Source: Closterium sp. NIES-65 (lineage: Eukaryota > Streptophyta > Zygnematophyceae > Desmidiales > Closteriaceae). From it: a stretch of DNA of 64,000 nucleotides. The translations under genes were made by a program, and so were the position numbers. This document shows, piece after piece, positions 42,131 through 53,383 of the stretch. How positions within the stretch are numbered: the first letter of the stretch is position 1; each line of letters starts with the position of its first letter. A model generated the notes under the pieces. That model was not told the DNA's origin. It saw nothing but the letters and a program-made list of their open reading frames with translations, and ran no database searches. The stretch is from contig CANXME010002191.1 of assembly GCA_948144175.1 (NCBI GenBank), positions 296,001 to 360,000 on the forward strand, read 5' to 3'.

Positions 42131-43400
42131 CGAAGAACCAAGGGGGGAGGGATAATCTGTGTTGTCCGCTCTATAAGATTTCTGAGCTCCGTCGCTAAGT
42201 TCACTGGTCGGAAATTCAGTCTGTATGGCAATGTTCAATTTGGGTGCTGTCCGCTTTATAAGCTATGTGAGCTGGCTAGTTCATTTGGGTGCTAGCTGGA
42301 CATAAATTCCTGTGTTCGAGGTGTTCAAATAAGAAGATCCTGCGATACAAAGCGGTTCGAAAAGTAAATGTCGCGATGCAGCGTGTTTTGGTGAACGAAA
42401 ACCCTTTCTTGGTGACCAAGACGAAATCCCCCAGAACTCCAATTTTGCTTGATTACGATTTGCACAAACTACGGATGCACAATTACAAGCGCACACAAGC
42501 GATTACGAGCGCGCGTTCCAGCGATTACGAGTGCGCGCTCAATGATTACGAGCGCGCGGTCAAGCGATTACGATTGCACTGGCGATTGCGATTTTTGGCC
42601 TTATCACGAATCATAATCGAAATTAATCGCACAAGTGATCACTGTTCTAGGGATTCACGTATGAAATGCGGTTTTCACCCGCCGTTTGATGCTGGCGGGA
42701 AATGCGAACTCTCAGACCAGCTTCGCCGATTCCCTCTGGACGAGCAGGCAAAGCGGAATGAGGGTAATGGACGGAATGGGCGACACGAAGAGCAGAAGGC
42801 GAGGATGGAGGCGAAGGGGGGAGGAACGAAATTCTCACAGGCCGTTTCCTCCTGTCGCGCGCTAATATGGCCGCGCTTATGTGACGTGGCTGGTGGGAGA
42901 GGTGGGGGATACGGGTTGCGGGGGGACGGAAGGAGCAGGAGAAGGGCGTTGGATGTGGAGCGGAAGCAAGGGGCGGGAGAGACGAGGGGAGAGGGATGGG
43001 ATGTCCAGCAGAGAGCAGCGAAGTGGAGTGCAGCGGAGGGAAGTGCAGCGGAGTGAAGTGCAGCGGAAAGAACTGCGAGGGGATGTAAGCTGCGCAATGG
43101 AGTGAAGTCCAGGGGAGACAAGTGCAGCGGAGGGAGGGGAGAGGGAGGAAATGTCCATCGGAAAGGGTATTGCAGCGGAGTGAAGTATGCTGCGCAGTGG
43201 TGGGGGGAGAGAAGTATGCTGCGCAGTGGTGGGTAGGGGGAGAGAAGTATGCTGTGCAATGCTGCGCAGTGCTGGCTCCATTTGACATACATGACGAGGT
43301 ATGCTGTCAGGGTCCACTCCTGCATGCTCGCATGCTCGTGCAGGCAATCGTGATGCATGCACTGCACATATATACATGCATGTTGCACGCACATGACATC
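42130..43400. other. Intergenic with short repeats, no gene I can support
   Basis: Includes a 66-bp direct repeat (42160-42290), a 21-bp degenerate array of 'gcgattacgagcgcgc' (about 42487-42590), and G/A-rich 'gagagaagtatgctgcgcagtg' repeats (43.17-43.29 kb). A long frame across 42.3-43.05 kb starts from a non-ATG codon and follows the repeats; I do not accept it. Confidence 0.5.
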
Positions 43401-43535
43401 GCATCAAGCGATGCGTGCATGTCACTCACATGCCCTCCACCCACAGCACCCGCGCTCGCCCTCTCCGCTGCTCCCCGCGCACCTCTCCCCTGCCCTTCGC
43501 CCTGCCCCTCCTCTCCGTTTCATCATCTCCCCCAT

Positions 43536-43610
43536 CCCCTCCCATTCTCTCCCATCCCCTCCCATTCTCTCCCATCCCCTCCCATTCTCTCCCATCCCCT
43601 CCCATTCTCC
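43536..43610. repeat. 20-bp array CCCATTCTCTCCCATCCCCT
   Basis: Four tandem units in a pyrimidine-rich stretch. Further on, at 43.93-44.10 kb, a 'tgccatgtgtgtg...cactgaata' minisatellite occurs. Confidence 0.8.
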
Positions 43611-44260
43611 CAGAAACCCCCCCCTCCCTTTTCTCCTCCATCCTCTCCTATTCTCCTTACTTCGACGTCATTTGCCCTTCTTTTCCTCTCTGCTTCACTT
43701 CGCCCTTATATTTCCCTCTACATGCGCTCCCCCACAGTCAGAAGTGCTGCGCCTGTAATGACAACATGGGAGAAAGTGACCATCTATGGCTTGACATACT
43801 TCCCTGCCATGTCAGCAGCTGGAATCCATGTCAGAAGATGGAATGCCATGTGAAAACCTGCAATGCCACGTCAGCAGCTGGGCATGCCATGTGAGAAACC
43901 ATGTGTGTACAGTGTACATGACGAAATTTTATGCACTGAATCATCCCGTGTGTGTGTGTGCACTGGACGATGTCATGTGTGTGTGTGTTATGCCATGTGT
44001 GTGTGTCCACTGAATTATGCCATGTGTGTGCTTGCACTGAATATGCCATGTGTCTGTCCTTGCACTGAATATGCCATGTGTGTGTGTACCTATCATACAT
44101 TCCATCTCCCATCACCCCTAGCTGCTCTCATAATTTCTTGACTTTCCCATCGTCCCTTGCTGCCTCCATCATCCCCTGCTGTTCCAAACAGCCAGGAAAT
44201 CGTCCTTGATCCTCCCATGATCCTTGCTGTCCCGTATCTCCATTTCTCTCAAAAGTAAGC

Positions 44261-44283
44261 AGTTTTTTTTTTTTTTTTTTTTT
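44261..44283. repeat. Poly-T tract
   Basis: Run of about 21 T. It could be the poly-A tail of a retroposed sequence on the minus strand, but no such element is recognisable. Confidence 0.6.
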
Positions 44284-44360
44284 ATCCAACCTGTTGTATT
44301 AATGCTTTTATTCCTGCTCGGTTGGTTTTATGTGTGTGCTTCAGACCAAATCCCAACCTA

Positions 44361-44925
44361 TCCCATCCCATTCCATCCCATCCCATCCCATCCCATCCCA
44401 TCCCATCCCATCCCATCCCATCCCATCCCATCCCATCCCATCCCATCCCATCCCATCCCATCCCATCCCATCCCATCCCATCCCATCCCATACCTTACCT
44501 TCCCTTCCCTTCCCTTCCCTTCCCTTCCCATCCCATCCCATCCCATCCCATCCCATCCCATCCCATCCCATGCCATCCCATCCCATCCCATCCCATTCCA
44601 TCCCATCCCATCCCATCCCATCCCATCCCATCCCATCCCATCCCATCCCATCCCATCCCATCCCATCCCATCCCATCCCATCCCATCCCATCCCATCCCA
44701 TCCCATCCCATCCCATCCCATCCCATCCCATCCCAACCCAACCCATCCCATCCCATCCCATCCCATCCCATCCCATACCATCCCATCCCATCCCATCCCA
44801 TCCCATCCCATCCCATCCCATCCCATCCCATCCCATCCCATCCCATCCCATCCCATCCCATCCCATCCCATCCCATCGCATCGCATCCCATCCCATCGCA
44901 TCGCATCCTATTTCATCCAAATCAC
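44361..44925. repeat. (CCCAT)n satellite, about 110 units
   Basis: Pentanucleotide array with a CCCTT interlude at 44505-44528 and sparse variants. Because the unit has no stop in any frame, all six frames are open and give IPSHP- or GMGWD-type repeats, which I regard as non-coding. Confidence 0.95.
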
Positions 44926-44945
44926 CAAGCCCATGTGCCCATGTA

Positions 44946-45477
44946 CCGTAAGCCCCCGGATAGAAGCGCAGGCCTCGGATAAGCGCCGGCGCTTATAAAA
45001 GGATGAGGGCGCTTATATCCGGTCCTCGATTATAAGCGCACCCCTGAAGGCTTACGGATTATAAGCGCCACCCTTTTTTTTCGAACTATAATTTTACTGA
45101 ATTCATCGTAACGAAACTCAACATCTCCATTCCCACATTTTGAATTTCGATGCCCTTCACCCTCGCTCGGCTCACTGCCAGCGCGTCCAGTCAGAATGAG
45201 CTGTCAGGGGTGCACGTTGACTCATTCTGACTGTGTGTGTTGGCAGGGAATCAATCCCTGCCAACTTGCAAGCGAGATTCTCAATCGCAACCCTGTATAG
45301 TTTTGACTCGATTCAACTCGCGAGAACGGGATCTACAGTTTGGTGTACAAACGAAAATTTTTATATATGCCATTATATAAGCCCCGGCGCTTATAAAAAT
45401 CCTCGATTATAAGCCCACCCCCTAAAAAAACGTGTTTTTTTATAACCCCAGGGGCGCTTCTATCCGGGGGCTGACGG
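44946..45477. mobile_element. Non-autonomous Tc1/mariner-like (pogo-type) MITE
   Basis: 532 bp with terminal inverted repeats of about 24 bp (CCGTAAGCCCCCGGATAGAA... and complement ...ATCCGGGGGCTGACGG, one mismatch) flanked by TA on both sides, as expected for the mariner superfamily. The interior has repeated 'cgcttataa' and 'cctcgattataagcgcaccc' motifs and no coding domain. It inserted beside the CCCAT satellite. Confidence 0.82.
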
Positions 45478-45856
45478 TATCTATGATCATGCCCAAATCA
45501 CCAAGCCCATCCTACACATTCATGTGGGTGCAGGTGCCATGTCCATCTACTGATGCTGTGCTGTGCCAGTTGAGGAACCTTGTCTGCTGGAGAATAGATG
45601 TGCTTATTATTCATCAGTACGCAAAGTAGAGTGAACAGTCCCATGAAAAGTATGGAATCCCGTTGAATTCCCACAAGCCATCACCTTAAAAACCAGCTGT
45701 TGCCAAGAGGACATTCTGACATTACTGTGATCTGTATCAGGCAGAACTGTTTATAAATCATCATTCTATCCAAATGAGATACGGTAACAAATACATTTTA
45801 TATGGATTTCAACTTACAAGTAAAGGTCTTGTCCTAGCAGAAACAAAAGCAACATG

Positions 45857-47012
45857 TTCTAGTAATATACAGTGTACACATCTGCCTACAAGTCATTACG
45901 TACTCCCAACAGCAGCTAGGAGTTGTTCGGTTGGTGTCACCGTTGTTCCACCGCACCATTCAATGCAGCCACATGTCTATGTACAGTTGATGCTCTCCAT
46001 GAATCCCCTCCGCAGCTCATGCCCGTCAGGGTTGTGAGGAGGAGGCCCTTCCCAGCAGCAGGTGGGAATGCCGGCAATGCACTGAGGGCTCTAACAGGAG
46101 CTCCTTCTGTGCGCCCTGCTGCTGCTGCAGCCTGGCTTCGCCTGCCTCTCATGCACCAAACCCTCTCTCCTCCCCGCCTGCTGCTTCACCCCCTCCCTGC
46201 CACACACGCCACTTGCCACTGCTCTGCCACCTGCTGCCTTCACACCACCCTGCCTTCCACCTGCTGCCCTCCCTGCTGCTCCCTCCCCACACCCACCCTC
46301 CTCTCTCTGCTTCACCCCACTCGCCTGCCTGCTGCTGGCCTTGCAAGTTGCACTCACTGATGATGCACCACCACGTGAACCCGCAACTGCTGCTGCTGCT
46401 GCACATGGGCCAGAGACTGCAGGCTTGCTGCTGCCCTTGCCACCCTTCACACCAGTGCTCACCGCCTTTCCACTGCACCCATTCTTGCCCTTCACGGTTT
46501 CACCCCTCACCTTGCACCTTGCTCCAACAACAGGTCTTGACGCCTGTGCTGCTGGTGAAGCTCCTCTCACTGGTGATGCCGCAACAGGTGATTTCACTGT
46601 TGTTGCTGATGCTGCAGAGGGAGCAGCTGGTGCTGCGGACTCTGCTACAGTCGCTGCAGCTGCAGATACAGGAGGAACTGTTTTACCCTGCGCGATCCAG
46701 GCAGGAAGGCAGGCTTCAATGGCGGCTTCAATGTCCCTGGCCCACGTTGCCTGGTCCAGCTTGGCCCATCTCAGGTAAGCAGCACGTGCTCTCAACTTTG
46801 TCATTTCAATATCCATTGCAAGAACCTCCTGACGCAGCTTGTCCCATCTGGCTTTCTGCTCACGCAGATCAGCAGCACCTGCACGCGGCTCCTCCAAAAA
46901 TGCTTCCGTGGTCACAGACGCTTCAGCCACCTGTGGTGTGGTTGAAGCCACTGGAGCCACAGGCGCTACCTCAGGCACCACCACAGGCGCAACCACAGCA
47001 AACGGTGTGACT

Positions 47013-47053
<41 letters not shown>

Positions 47054-48090
47054 GACGACCACAGGTGCAGGTGCAAGCACGGCAGCAGCAGGCTTGCCTC
47101 CGAAGCGGCCGATTCCAGGCCGCTTCACATCAGGTGCGTCAGGTATATGCTCCTTGGAGGGCTTGTGCTGGCCGTCAGGGAGGTGATTCGCCAGTTTCTC
47201 CAGCAGCGGCCTCACGCTCTTCAGAAGCACGCTGCTCCAGTACGTCTCACCGTCGTCGTTGCAAGGAGCAGGCTTGGCAGGAGAGTTTCTTACAGGCGAG
47301 AAAACGGTTCGCGGGGTTCCGAACCTGCCAATGCCTCTCGTAGGCGTTGCAGGACTGCTCGAGGTTTGAGAAACCGAGTCAACAGTGCAGATATCAGCAA
47401 GAGAGGCCATGTTACTTGACTGCAGATCGCTGAACAGAAACTGATCGTTCGACACAGGCTGATTTCTGAAAAGGTTATTCACTGCAGATCGACAGAACGG
47501 CAGAGTAAGTGGGAATGAAAAGTTCCAACTGTAGCGACTCCATTTCAACTTGCATTCCTTCCTCGCCCGCACAAACCCCCGCCTCCAAGCCTATATGCCT
47601 CGTCTGCCTCATCATTGGAGTTCTAGCCTCGGCTGCGTCGCTGTCTACTCGTTAACGTGCCACGTCACTCGAATCGAACGGTGGAAAAACTAGGAGCTAG
47701 GTGTGTGGACGGATTTCAAAGAGCCCTTTTCTGGGGGTTCAGGTTCGGGAAATTGGTGGCGTCGCGTCAGGCGAAACCTGCGGTTTGGGAGGCTTGGGGG
47801 CATTCTCTCTGTGTCAGTGAGTTCAAGGTCGTGGGTCCGTCGAGGCGCGTAACCATTTTCCCGCCACTCTTTCGCACAAGATTCCTAGCCGTTTCTGGAC
47901 GTTTTTGTTACAACGGTTGTAAAAGAGGGATATACACTCCTCGCCGAATCTTTTCGCAAGGAAATCGTTCATCGCCATGGATAGCGTTTTCAGGGATCAT
48001 CGTCGTAGCTGAGGGAACGCAGAGCTCTGGGATTGCTCGGCTGCTGGATTCAGATAAGCAGCCATTGGGATTCACATCAGAAGTGGAATT
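45857..48090. repeat. Segmental duplication, copy B
   Basis: Partner of 40030-42130, about 5.9 kb away in the same orientation. The MITE and CCCAT satellite lie between the copies. Confidence 0.85.
46091..47410 (-). CDS. Unknown Ala-rich basic protein, paralogue B
   Basis: 439 residues from ATG 47410, collinear with paralogue A: MASLADICT start, RGIGRFGTPRTVFSPVRNSP, RPGIGRFGGKP, Ala-rich spacer, helical ARWDKLRQEVLAMDIEMTKL segment and basic tail. It is longer mainly because an AGC run (47008-47050) adds Ala residues and because of an extra PVVVPEVAP insertion. Both copies keep an open frame and the helical block is almost unchanged, which argues that both are under selection. Function unknown. 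Confidence 0.7.
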
Positions 48091-48547
48091 TTGAATGGAG
48101 GATATGCGCTGTACTCCCTAAAAGAATGCTCTTTGCCTTGTGTAAAACATCTAGCGCCTTAACCGAACTCATTGGAAAATAAATCCTTCAAAGGGGGCGA
48201 TTTTCACCAAAGGAGCTTCGTGTAACATACCAAGATTTTTACATTAAATGTTAGTTCTTCCAATTCTTCAGAGAAACGTGAGCTTCATATTCTGGAGGAA
48301 CGTAAATTGCTCATCTGGGTAACCTCAATAGCAGTGTCATGTCATGGGCAAGGACACTTCGCTCATCATTGTGATATGACCTCAACCTCGTAGGCAGAGA
48401 TACTAAGGTTCCATAAGAATCCTGCCAATAGTAAAGTTCATAAACAAGTTCTTTCTATCTGATGTCATGGGTATAAAATTTCAAGCACACTGACTTGAGC
48501 TCGTTGAAATATTCTGCCCTAGGGCCTGCACTGCAACCATGGCACAC
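48091..48547. other. 3' flank of the ABC gene, no gene seen
   Basis: AT-rich, without a supported frame. It probably contains the 3' UTR of the minus-strand ABC gene and the upstream border of duplication copy B. Confidence 0.5.
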
Positions 48548-51500
48548 TCAAGTGGGACCAAATGCAGACCAGAAGGACCCTGCAGTGGCAGCCTGCTGCT
48601 GTTGCTGCTGCCGTGTGATATAGTCCACAACATGAGGCACGGACCCCATGACCACCACCCTGCCGCCATCCATGTATGCCGCCCCGTCTGCAAACTGTAG
48701 CTCCTCCAGCCGATGCGTCACCCACAGCGCTGTCACCCTCCGCCCCTGCCGCCCCGTCCTACTGCTGCTGCCTGCACTTCTGTCTGTGCTGCTGCTGTCT
48801 GTGCTTATGTGTGCGGTGTTGCTGCTGCCTGGGGAGCTGCCCGACACCACATTGCGCACTGCCTTGATGACTGCATACTGGCATTGGAGATGGGGAGCAG
48901 AGGGGGGTACAGCACGAGAGAAGCGGAGAGAAAGGGGCATGCTGACACATGGTGCAGTAACGACGCATGCCACATGCTGCACTGACGCATGCCACATGCT
49001 GCAGTGATGCATGCCACATGCTGCAGTGACGCTCGATAGACAGACTCCGCAATTGGAGCCATACAGGCCCCTGGCAACCAAAGTAAAAGAATTTCAAGTT
49101 TTGATAGCCTCTGAACGCAGAGAGAGGCACACAGACATTCCGAATGGTCCCCCTTTGAGAATGCCCATGGGGGAAAGCACGCAGGAAGCACAAAGGAGTT
49201 GGCAACAAGGAGGCGGAGGAGGGGAAGCAGGAAGCAGCGGACCTGGGGGGCGGAGTCGAGGAAGGTGGTGAGCTCGTCCAGCAGCAGCGTGAGTGTGAGG
49301 GGATGCTCCGCCAAAGCACAGGGGAGTTGGCAGGGAGGAAGCAACAGGGACTGACCTGGTCAGCGGCTATGTTGCGCCTGACGCCCTGGAAGGGCAGCGT
49401 CCAGCGTCCGGACGTGAATGTCCGGACGCTGGACGCGTCAAATCGGTTTGACGCTGGACGTTCGGGGAAAAAAAATTCGGGCAGCCCGAAAAAAAATTAT
49501 CCTGCACGAAATTGACTCGCAATTTCATTGCGACCAGAATTGACGATGAAATTGCCATCTGGGGGCCGCGTTTTTGACCTAAAAAACGCAACCCTCACTT
49601 ATTCCCCCCCACACATTTGTACCCATCCACATCTACCTCTCCCAACCTGGTCGACCCCCAACTAAACTAGAGAACCAGATCTAGGTCGACATTACCCAGA
49701 TCTGTTTCTCTCGACATTGTCAAGCATTCCTTACACTAGAATTCGCCAGTCACGCTACTAAGCCTTCCTAGCTAAAATTAGGTTAAGGCGATTAAGATAT
49801 CATGTCAACTCCTAGTCCCGCCAGTCATTCTGTTAGTGCCTCCACGCCTTCTGGAGATTTTCAGGATTTTCTGGATATTATGGAGTATTTATAACTATAG
49901 GTGACAAATGTTAACTTCTTGCATTCTAACCCCTGCGTATCCTTACTAGGCAGGTTTTTTTACCCCTGCCCGGAAAACATTTTTGCCCTGCCCGGACTAG
50001 CGTCAAGCGGGCGTCCAGGGCAGAGGGCACCGGGCGTCAAGCGTCTGGACGCCCCGTCCAGACGCCAGCGTCAAAAACGCCTGACGCGTCAGGCGCAACA
50101 TAGGTCAGCGGAGTCAAGGAAGGTGGTGAGCTCGTCCAGAAGGAGCGTGAGTGAATCCCCCACCAGTGCTGCTTGTGTGACATTCAGGAATTCTCAAGAT
50201 TGGCACAAGGAGTGCTGGCAGGGAGGACTAGGCAAGGATGACTTTTGAGGCGCCTCAAAAGCTGGCAGGGAGGACTAGGCAAGGATGACTTTTGAGGCGC
50301 CTCAAAAGCTGGCAGGGAGGACTAGGCAAGGATGAAGCGGCAGGGAGGGGGTGGCAGGGCTAGGACTGACCTGGTCAGCGGAGTCAAGGAAGGTGGTGAG
50401 CTCGTCCAGCAGCAGCGTGTGTGAATCCTCCGCCAGTGCCCCGGCAATTGCCACCCGCTGCTTCTGCCCCCCACTCAGCGTCGACACCAGGCGCTAGAGG
50501 GGAGACGAACAATGAGGGTAACAGAGAGAAACGGGTAATTGTCAGCGGATGGTTTTGAAGGAGGAGAGATGGACAGTCGTGTGAGTGGCATGGCATGGCA
50601 TGGCATGGCATGGCATGGCATGGCATGGCATGGCATGGCATGGCACGCAATGCTTCTGCACACTGATAGAAACAAAGTGGGCCCCCACCGAGGAGCAAAG
50701 GGGACGCTATATCTGCTGCCAATGCCCCTGCGATGTGCACCCCTCTCCTCCATTTCTCCGCGTCAACCATAACTGTCCACTGTTTCGACTCTCACACGTT
50801 CGTAGGTTGACTTTTTAAGACGACTACAAGCCAGCTCACCCCCTCAACCAGCCATGACCACCGTTTGTGCCGTGATATGTTCCATTGGTCGTACTTACCG
50901 CTGCTCTCCGCCACTTTCCCAAACCTCCCTCACCTGCCCATACTCCTCTCACCTGCCCATAATCCTCTCACTCACCTGCCCACACTCCTCTCACTCACCT
51001 GCCCACACTCCTCTCACTCACCTGCCCACACTCCTCTCACTCACCTGCCCACACTCCTCTCACTCACCTGCCCACACTCCTCTCATTCACCTGCCCACAC
51101 TGCATGGGATGGGAGGGTGGGAGGGCAGCACTCACCTGCCCATACTCCGCCATGCCAACGGCCTCCAGCACCTGCCCGTACTGCTCCCGCTCACCTGCCC
51201 AATACTGCACAGGTAGACGGGCGGGGCGGCCCTCACCTGGCCTGGTCGTCACGCCCTCACCTGCCCATACTCCGCCATGCCAGCGGCCTCCAGGGCCTCT
51301 GCCAAGCGCCGCTGCATACCTTTCAGCCTCCCCTCGCCAGCACCAGCAGAAGCACCGCGCACAGCACACTCCTCTCACCTGCCCACACTCCTCTCACCTG
51401 CCCACACTCCTCTCACCTGCCCACACTCCTCTCACCTGCCCACACTCCTCTCACCTGCCCACACTCCTCTCACCTGCCCACACTCCTCTCACCTGCCCAC

Positions 51501-52732
51501 ACTCCTCTCACCTGCCCACACTCCTCTCACCTGCCCATACTCCGCCATGCCAACGGCCTCCAGGGCCTCTGCCACGCGCCGCTGCACCTCCTCCTCTGGC
51601 AGCGGCGGGTTCAGCCGACCCAGCCCGAACGCCACGTCAGCATTCACAGTTGGCATGATGACCTGGCAGCAAGGGCCAAGTGGGTGGAGGGAGGGATAGG
51701 GAGAGGAGGGGCATGGATGGAGGCATGGTGGGGAAGAGAGGTGGAGAGGGGGGTTTGAGACGACATGTGGGCGTGAGTGGGCAGCAGCGCGACAGCGTGG
51801 CGATAGTGGCCCGTCAGTCACCTGCGGCAACACCTGACACCCACCTCATAGTCAGCACATGCCAGGCGGTCACCGGTCACCTGGCACCCACCTGGCACCC
51901 ACCTGATCACACCTGGTGGTCGGGGTTCTGTCACCTGAGCATACCTGGTGGTCGGGGTTCTGTCACCTGAGCACACCTGGTGGTCGGGGTTCTGGAAGAC
52001 GAAGGAGCGAGGTGCATCCACTCTCAGCCGCCCACTGTTGGGCTGCAGCAGCCCCGCTAGTACCTGCTGGGGGGGAGAGGGGGGACAGCACAGTGCAGAG
52101 CGATGTGGCATGATGCAGAGAGGTGCATCCGGCCGAAATCCCCACCTTGATCAGCGTTGACTCTCTCCCACCTTGACCAGGGTTGACCTTTTCTCACCCA
52201 CCTTGAGCAGCGTTGACTTGCCACACCCGTTGGGTCCCAGTAGCATCCACAGCTGCCCTTCGGGCACACGCAGGCTGCATTCTCGCAGCACCTGCATGCA
52301 TCGATATTCACGGATTCGGTAAGTGAAATTGGGATTTGGTAAGTCAAAGTCAGCAGACGAATCAGCAACATCCACAGCTGCCCTTCAGGCACGAGAAGGC
52401 ACCACCTGCGCGCGCCCCAGGCTCAGGCTCAGCCCCTCCACGTCGATCGCCGCGCGCCGCCCCGAGCTCCCTCCGCTCTCGCTCTCGTCGCTGCTGCTCG
52501 CTGCCGCGTAGCCCGCGGTCGCCGTGACAGTCGCCGTGCGACGGCTGCGATAGGATAAAGTTCGTCTGGCGACGCCGCGTGCGACGGAAGGGGGAGAAAA
52601 GGCGGAGGTGGACGGCGGGAGCGGGCAGGCAAGAGTGTGCTCGTGGCGGAGGAGAGCGGCGGCGGGAGCACATGGGGCGGAGACAGGATGCGCGGAGGCG
52701 AGGTGCGCGGCGGCGACGAACGGACGGTCCAT
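48548..52732 (-). CDS. ABCI11: Plastid ABC transporter ATPase, ABCI11/NAP14-like
   Basis: Six exons (52732-52406, 52291-52202, 52063-51977, 51662-51531, 50493-50371, 48877-48548) join in phase to 362 residues. The first 75 or so residues are Ala/Arg/Ser-rich, a likely chloroplast transit peptide. Then Walker [11 protein letters not shown]-loop FVFQNPDHQ, signature [10 protein letters not shown], Walker [12 protein letters not shown] and H-loop VTHRLEEL are all present, with [12 protein letters not shown] and [13 protein letters not shown] typical of the cobalt/ECF-type plastid ATPase NAP14. The family works in plastid metal-ion homeostasis with a membrane partner not in this window. Every internal exon has partial copies in the flanking introns. 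The last exon has a Ser/Thr insert before the H-loop. Confidence 0.92.
49250..49320 (-). repeat. Donor-side copy 2 of ABC exon 5
   Basis: Reads [13 protein letters not shown], then PQ|GTCCGC. Only the last half of exon 5 and the splice site are present. Lies downstream of the intact exon. Confidence 0.85.
49367..50103 (+). mobile_element. Non-autonomous hAT element, relative of the 33.8-kb transposon
   Basis: 737 bp with perfect 18-bp inverted ends (CTATGTTGCGCCTGACGC) and the 8-bp duplication GTCAGCGG (49359-49366 and 50104-50111). The first eight bases of the ends equal those of the complete hAT element. An ATG followed by a 30-codon Ser/Thr/Pro-rich start ([14 protein letters not shown]) resembles the N-terminus of that transposase and then stops. 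The poly-T and 'ctgcccggaa' blocks near the 3' end also match. An internal-deletion derivative that could be moved by the full element. It split a duplicated exon fragment. Confidence 0.93.
50104..50165 (-). repeat. Donor-side copy 1 of ABC exon 5
   Basis: The end of exon 5 ([14 protein letters not shown]) again. Its donor CAG|GTCAGTCC was separated by the hAT element and is at 49350-49358. Confidence 0.85.
50215..50340. repeat. 47-bp repeat with GCGC-centre palindrome
   Basis: Two and a half units of 29 bp (gctggcagggaggactaggc...) separated by TTTTGAGGCGCCTCAAAA (50243-50260, 50290-50307), in ABC intron 5. Confidence 0.95.
50587..50645. repeat. (GGCAT)n, 12 units
   Basis: Pentanucleotide microsatellite in ABC intron 4. 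Confidence 0.9.
50930..51310 (-). repeat. Copies of the ABC exon 4 end with 5' splice sites
   Basis: A 23-bp array (50930-51085; minus strand GGGCAG|GTGAGTGAGAGGAG unit) and two longer copies reading [15 protein letters not shown] (51120-51190) and [15 protein letters not shown] (51245-51312). All lie downstream of the intact exon 4 (51662-51531). Confidence 0.9.
51365..51530 (-). repeat. 19-bp array of 5' splice sites after ABC exon 4
   Basis: About nine copies of a 19-bp unit that on the minus strand is GGGCAG|GTGAGAGGAGTGT. Each contains a full consensus donor, directly after the true donor at 51530. Confidence 0.93.
51905..51976 (-). repeat. Donor-side copies of ABC exon 3 (33-bp unit)
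   Basis: Two more copies of CAGAACCCCGACCACCAG|GT, downstream of the true exon 3 end at 51977. Confidence 0.93.
52143..52201 (-). repeat. Donor-side copies of ABC exon 2
   Basis: Two copies of the sequence coding STL(L/I/V)K|GT (27-bp steps) after exon 2. A further internal piece of exon 2 (GLN-LEU-TRP-MET-LEU region) lies at 52364-52392, upstream of exon 2. Confidence 0.88.
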
Positions 52733-53383
52733 AATGCGACAGCGCGTACACGACACGATGCTGATGCTTCCTGGTTTAGCCGCACATTTCCCTAGGGCAT
52801 TCACGAGTCTTAGAGTACGCGCTGTAGGGTGTGTAGGGAGTTCAAAATGGGTAACATATAAATAAGTGAAACCCATCTTAGCATAGTTTTCAAATCAGTG
52901 GAGCCATATATTCGCTTATCCGTCGTTTGACGCGGTTCAGTGCGTTGAACCACATTTAAGAGCGGTTATTTTATTTTAACGCATTAAACCATCGCGGATC
53001 AGTTTGAACCGAGAGGAAAACTCACGCCCTGAATACCCCAGCTGACTTGCGCTCCAACAGCGAAGAACCCACGGCTCTTTCTTGCTTGGCACATGAACTC
53101 GCGCCTCGCGTTCCAGGTGGTAGCCCGCAGAGCATTTAGTTCTTCGTTCCAGAACCGGGTGACCGCGCATTCGTGTTACCTCCGAGCGTCTATCGCACCC
53201 GCAAGTCGTGCCGATTGTTATTAGGACCTGCTTTAGGAACCACTGAGGAGCCATCTTCGTCGCTGGTTCCCACGACCGACAGTGAAGGTCACCTCGTCTG
53301 CCTCGCTTTTTTCAGTGGTTAGGGCTCGTTTCGCTCTTCGTTTCTATCCGCCTCGCATTCTCGCCGTGCGTTAGCGTCCCGCC
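52733..53383. promoter_or_regulatory. Divergent promoter region between ABC gene and MFAP1
   Basis: The two start codons point away from each other across 651 bp, so both promoters and 5' UTRs must lie here. The middle is AT-richer (52.84-52.98 kb). I see no certain TATA box. Confidence 0.5.

Noticed and set aside
42289-43056. A 255-codon frame
   Set aside because: It starts from a non-ATG codon, runs through the 21-bp 'gattacgagcgc' repeats and has no recognisable domain.
44224-44998. Long frames on both strands over the CCCAT satellite
   Set aside because: Every frame of a stop-free pentamer is open. The peptides are pure repeats.
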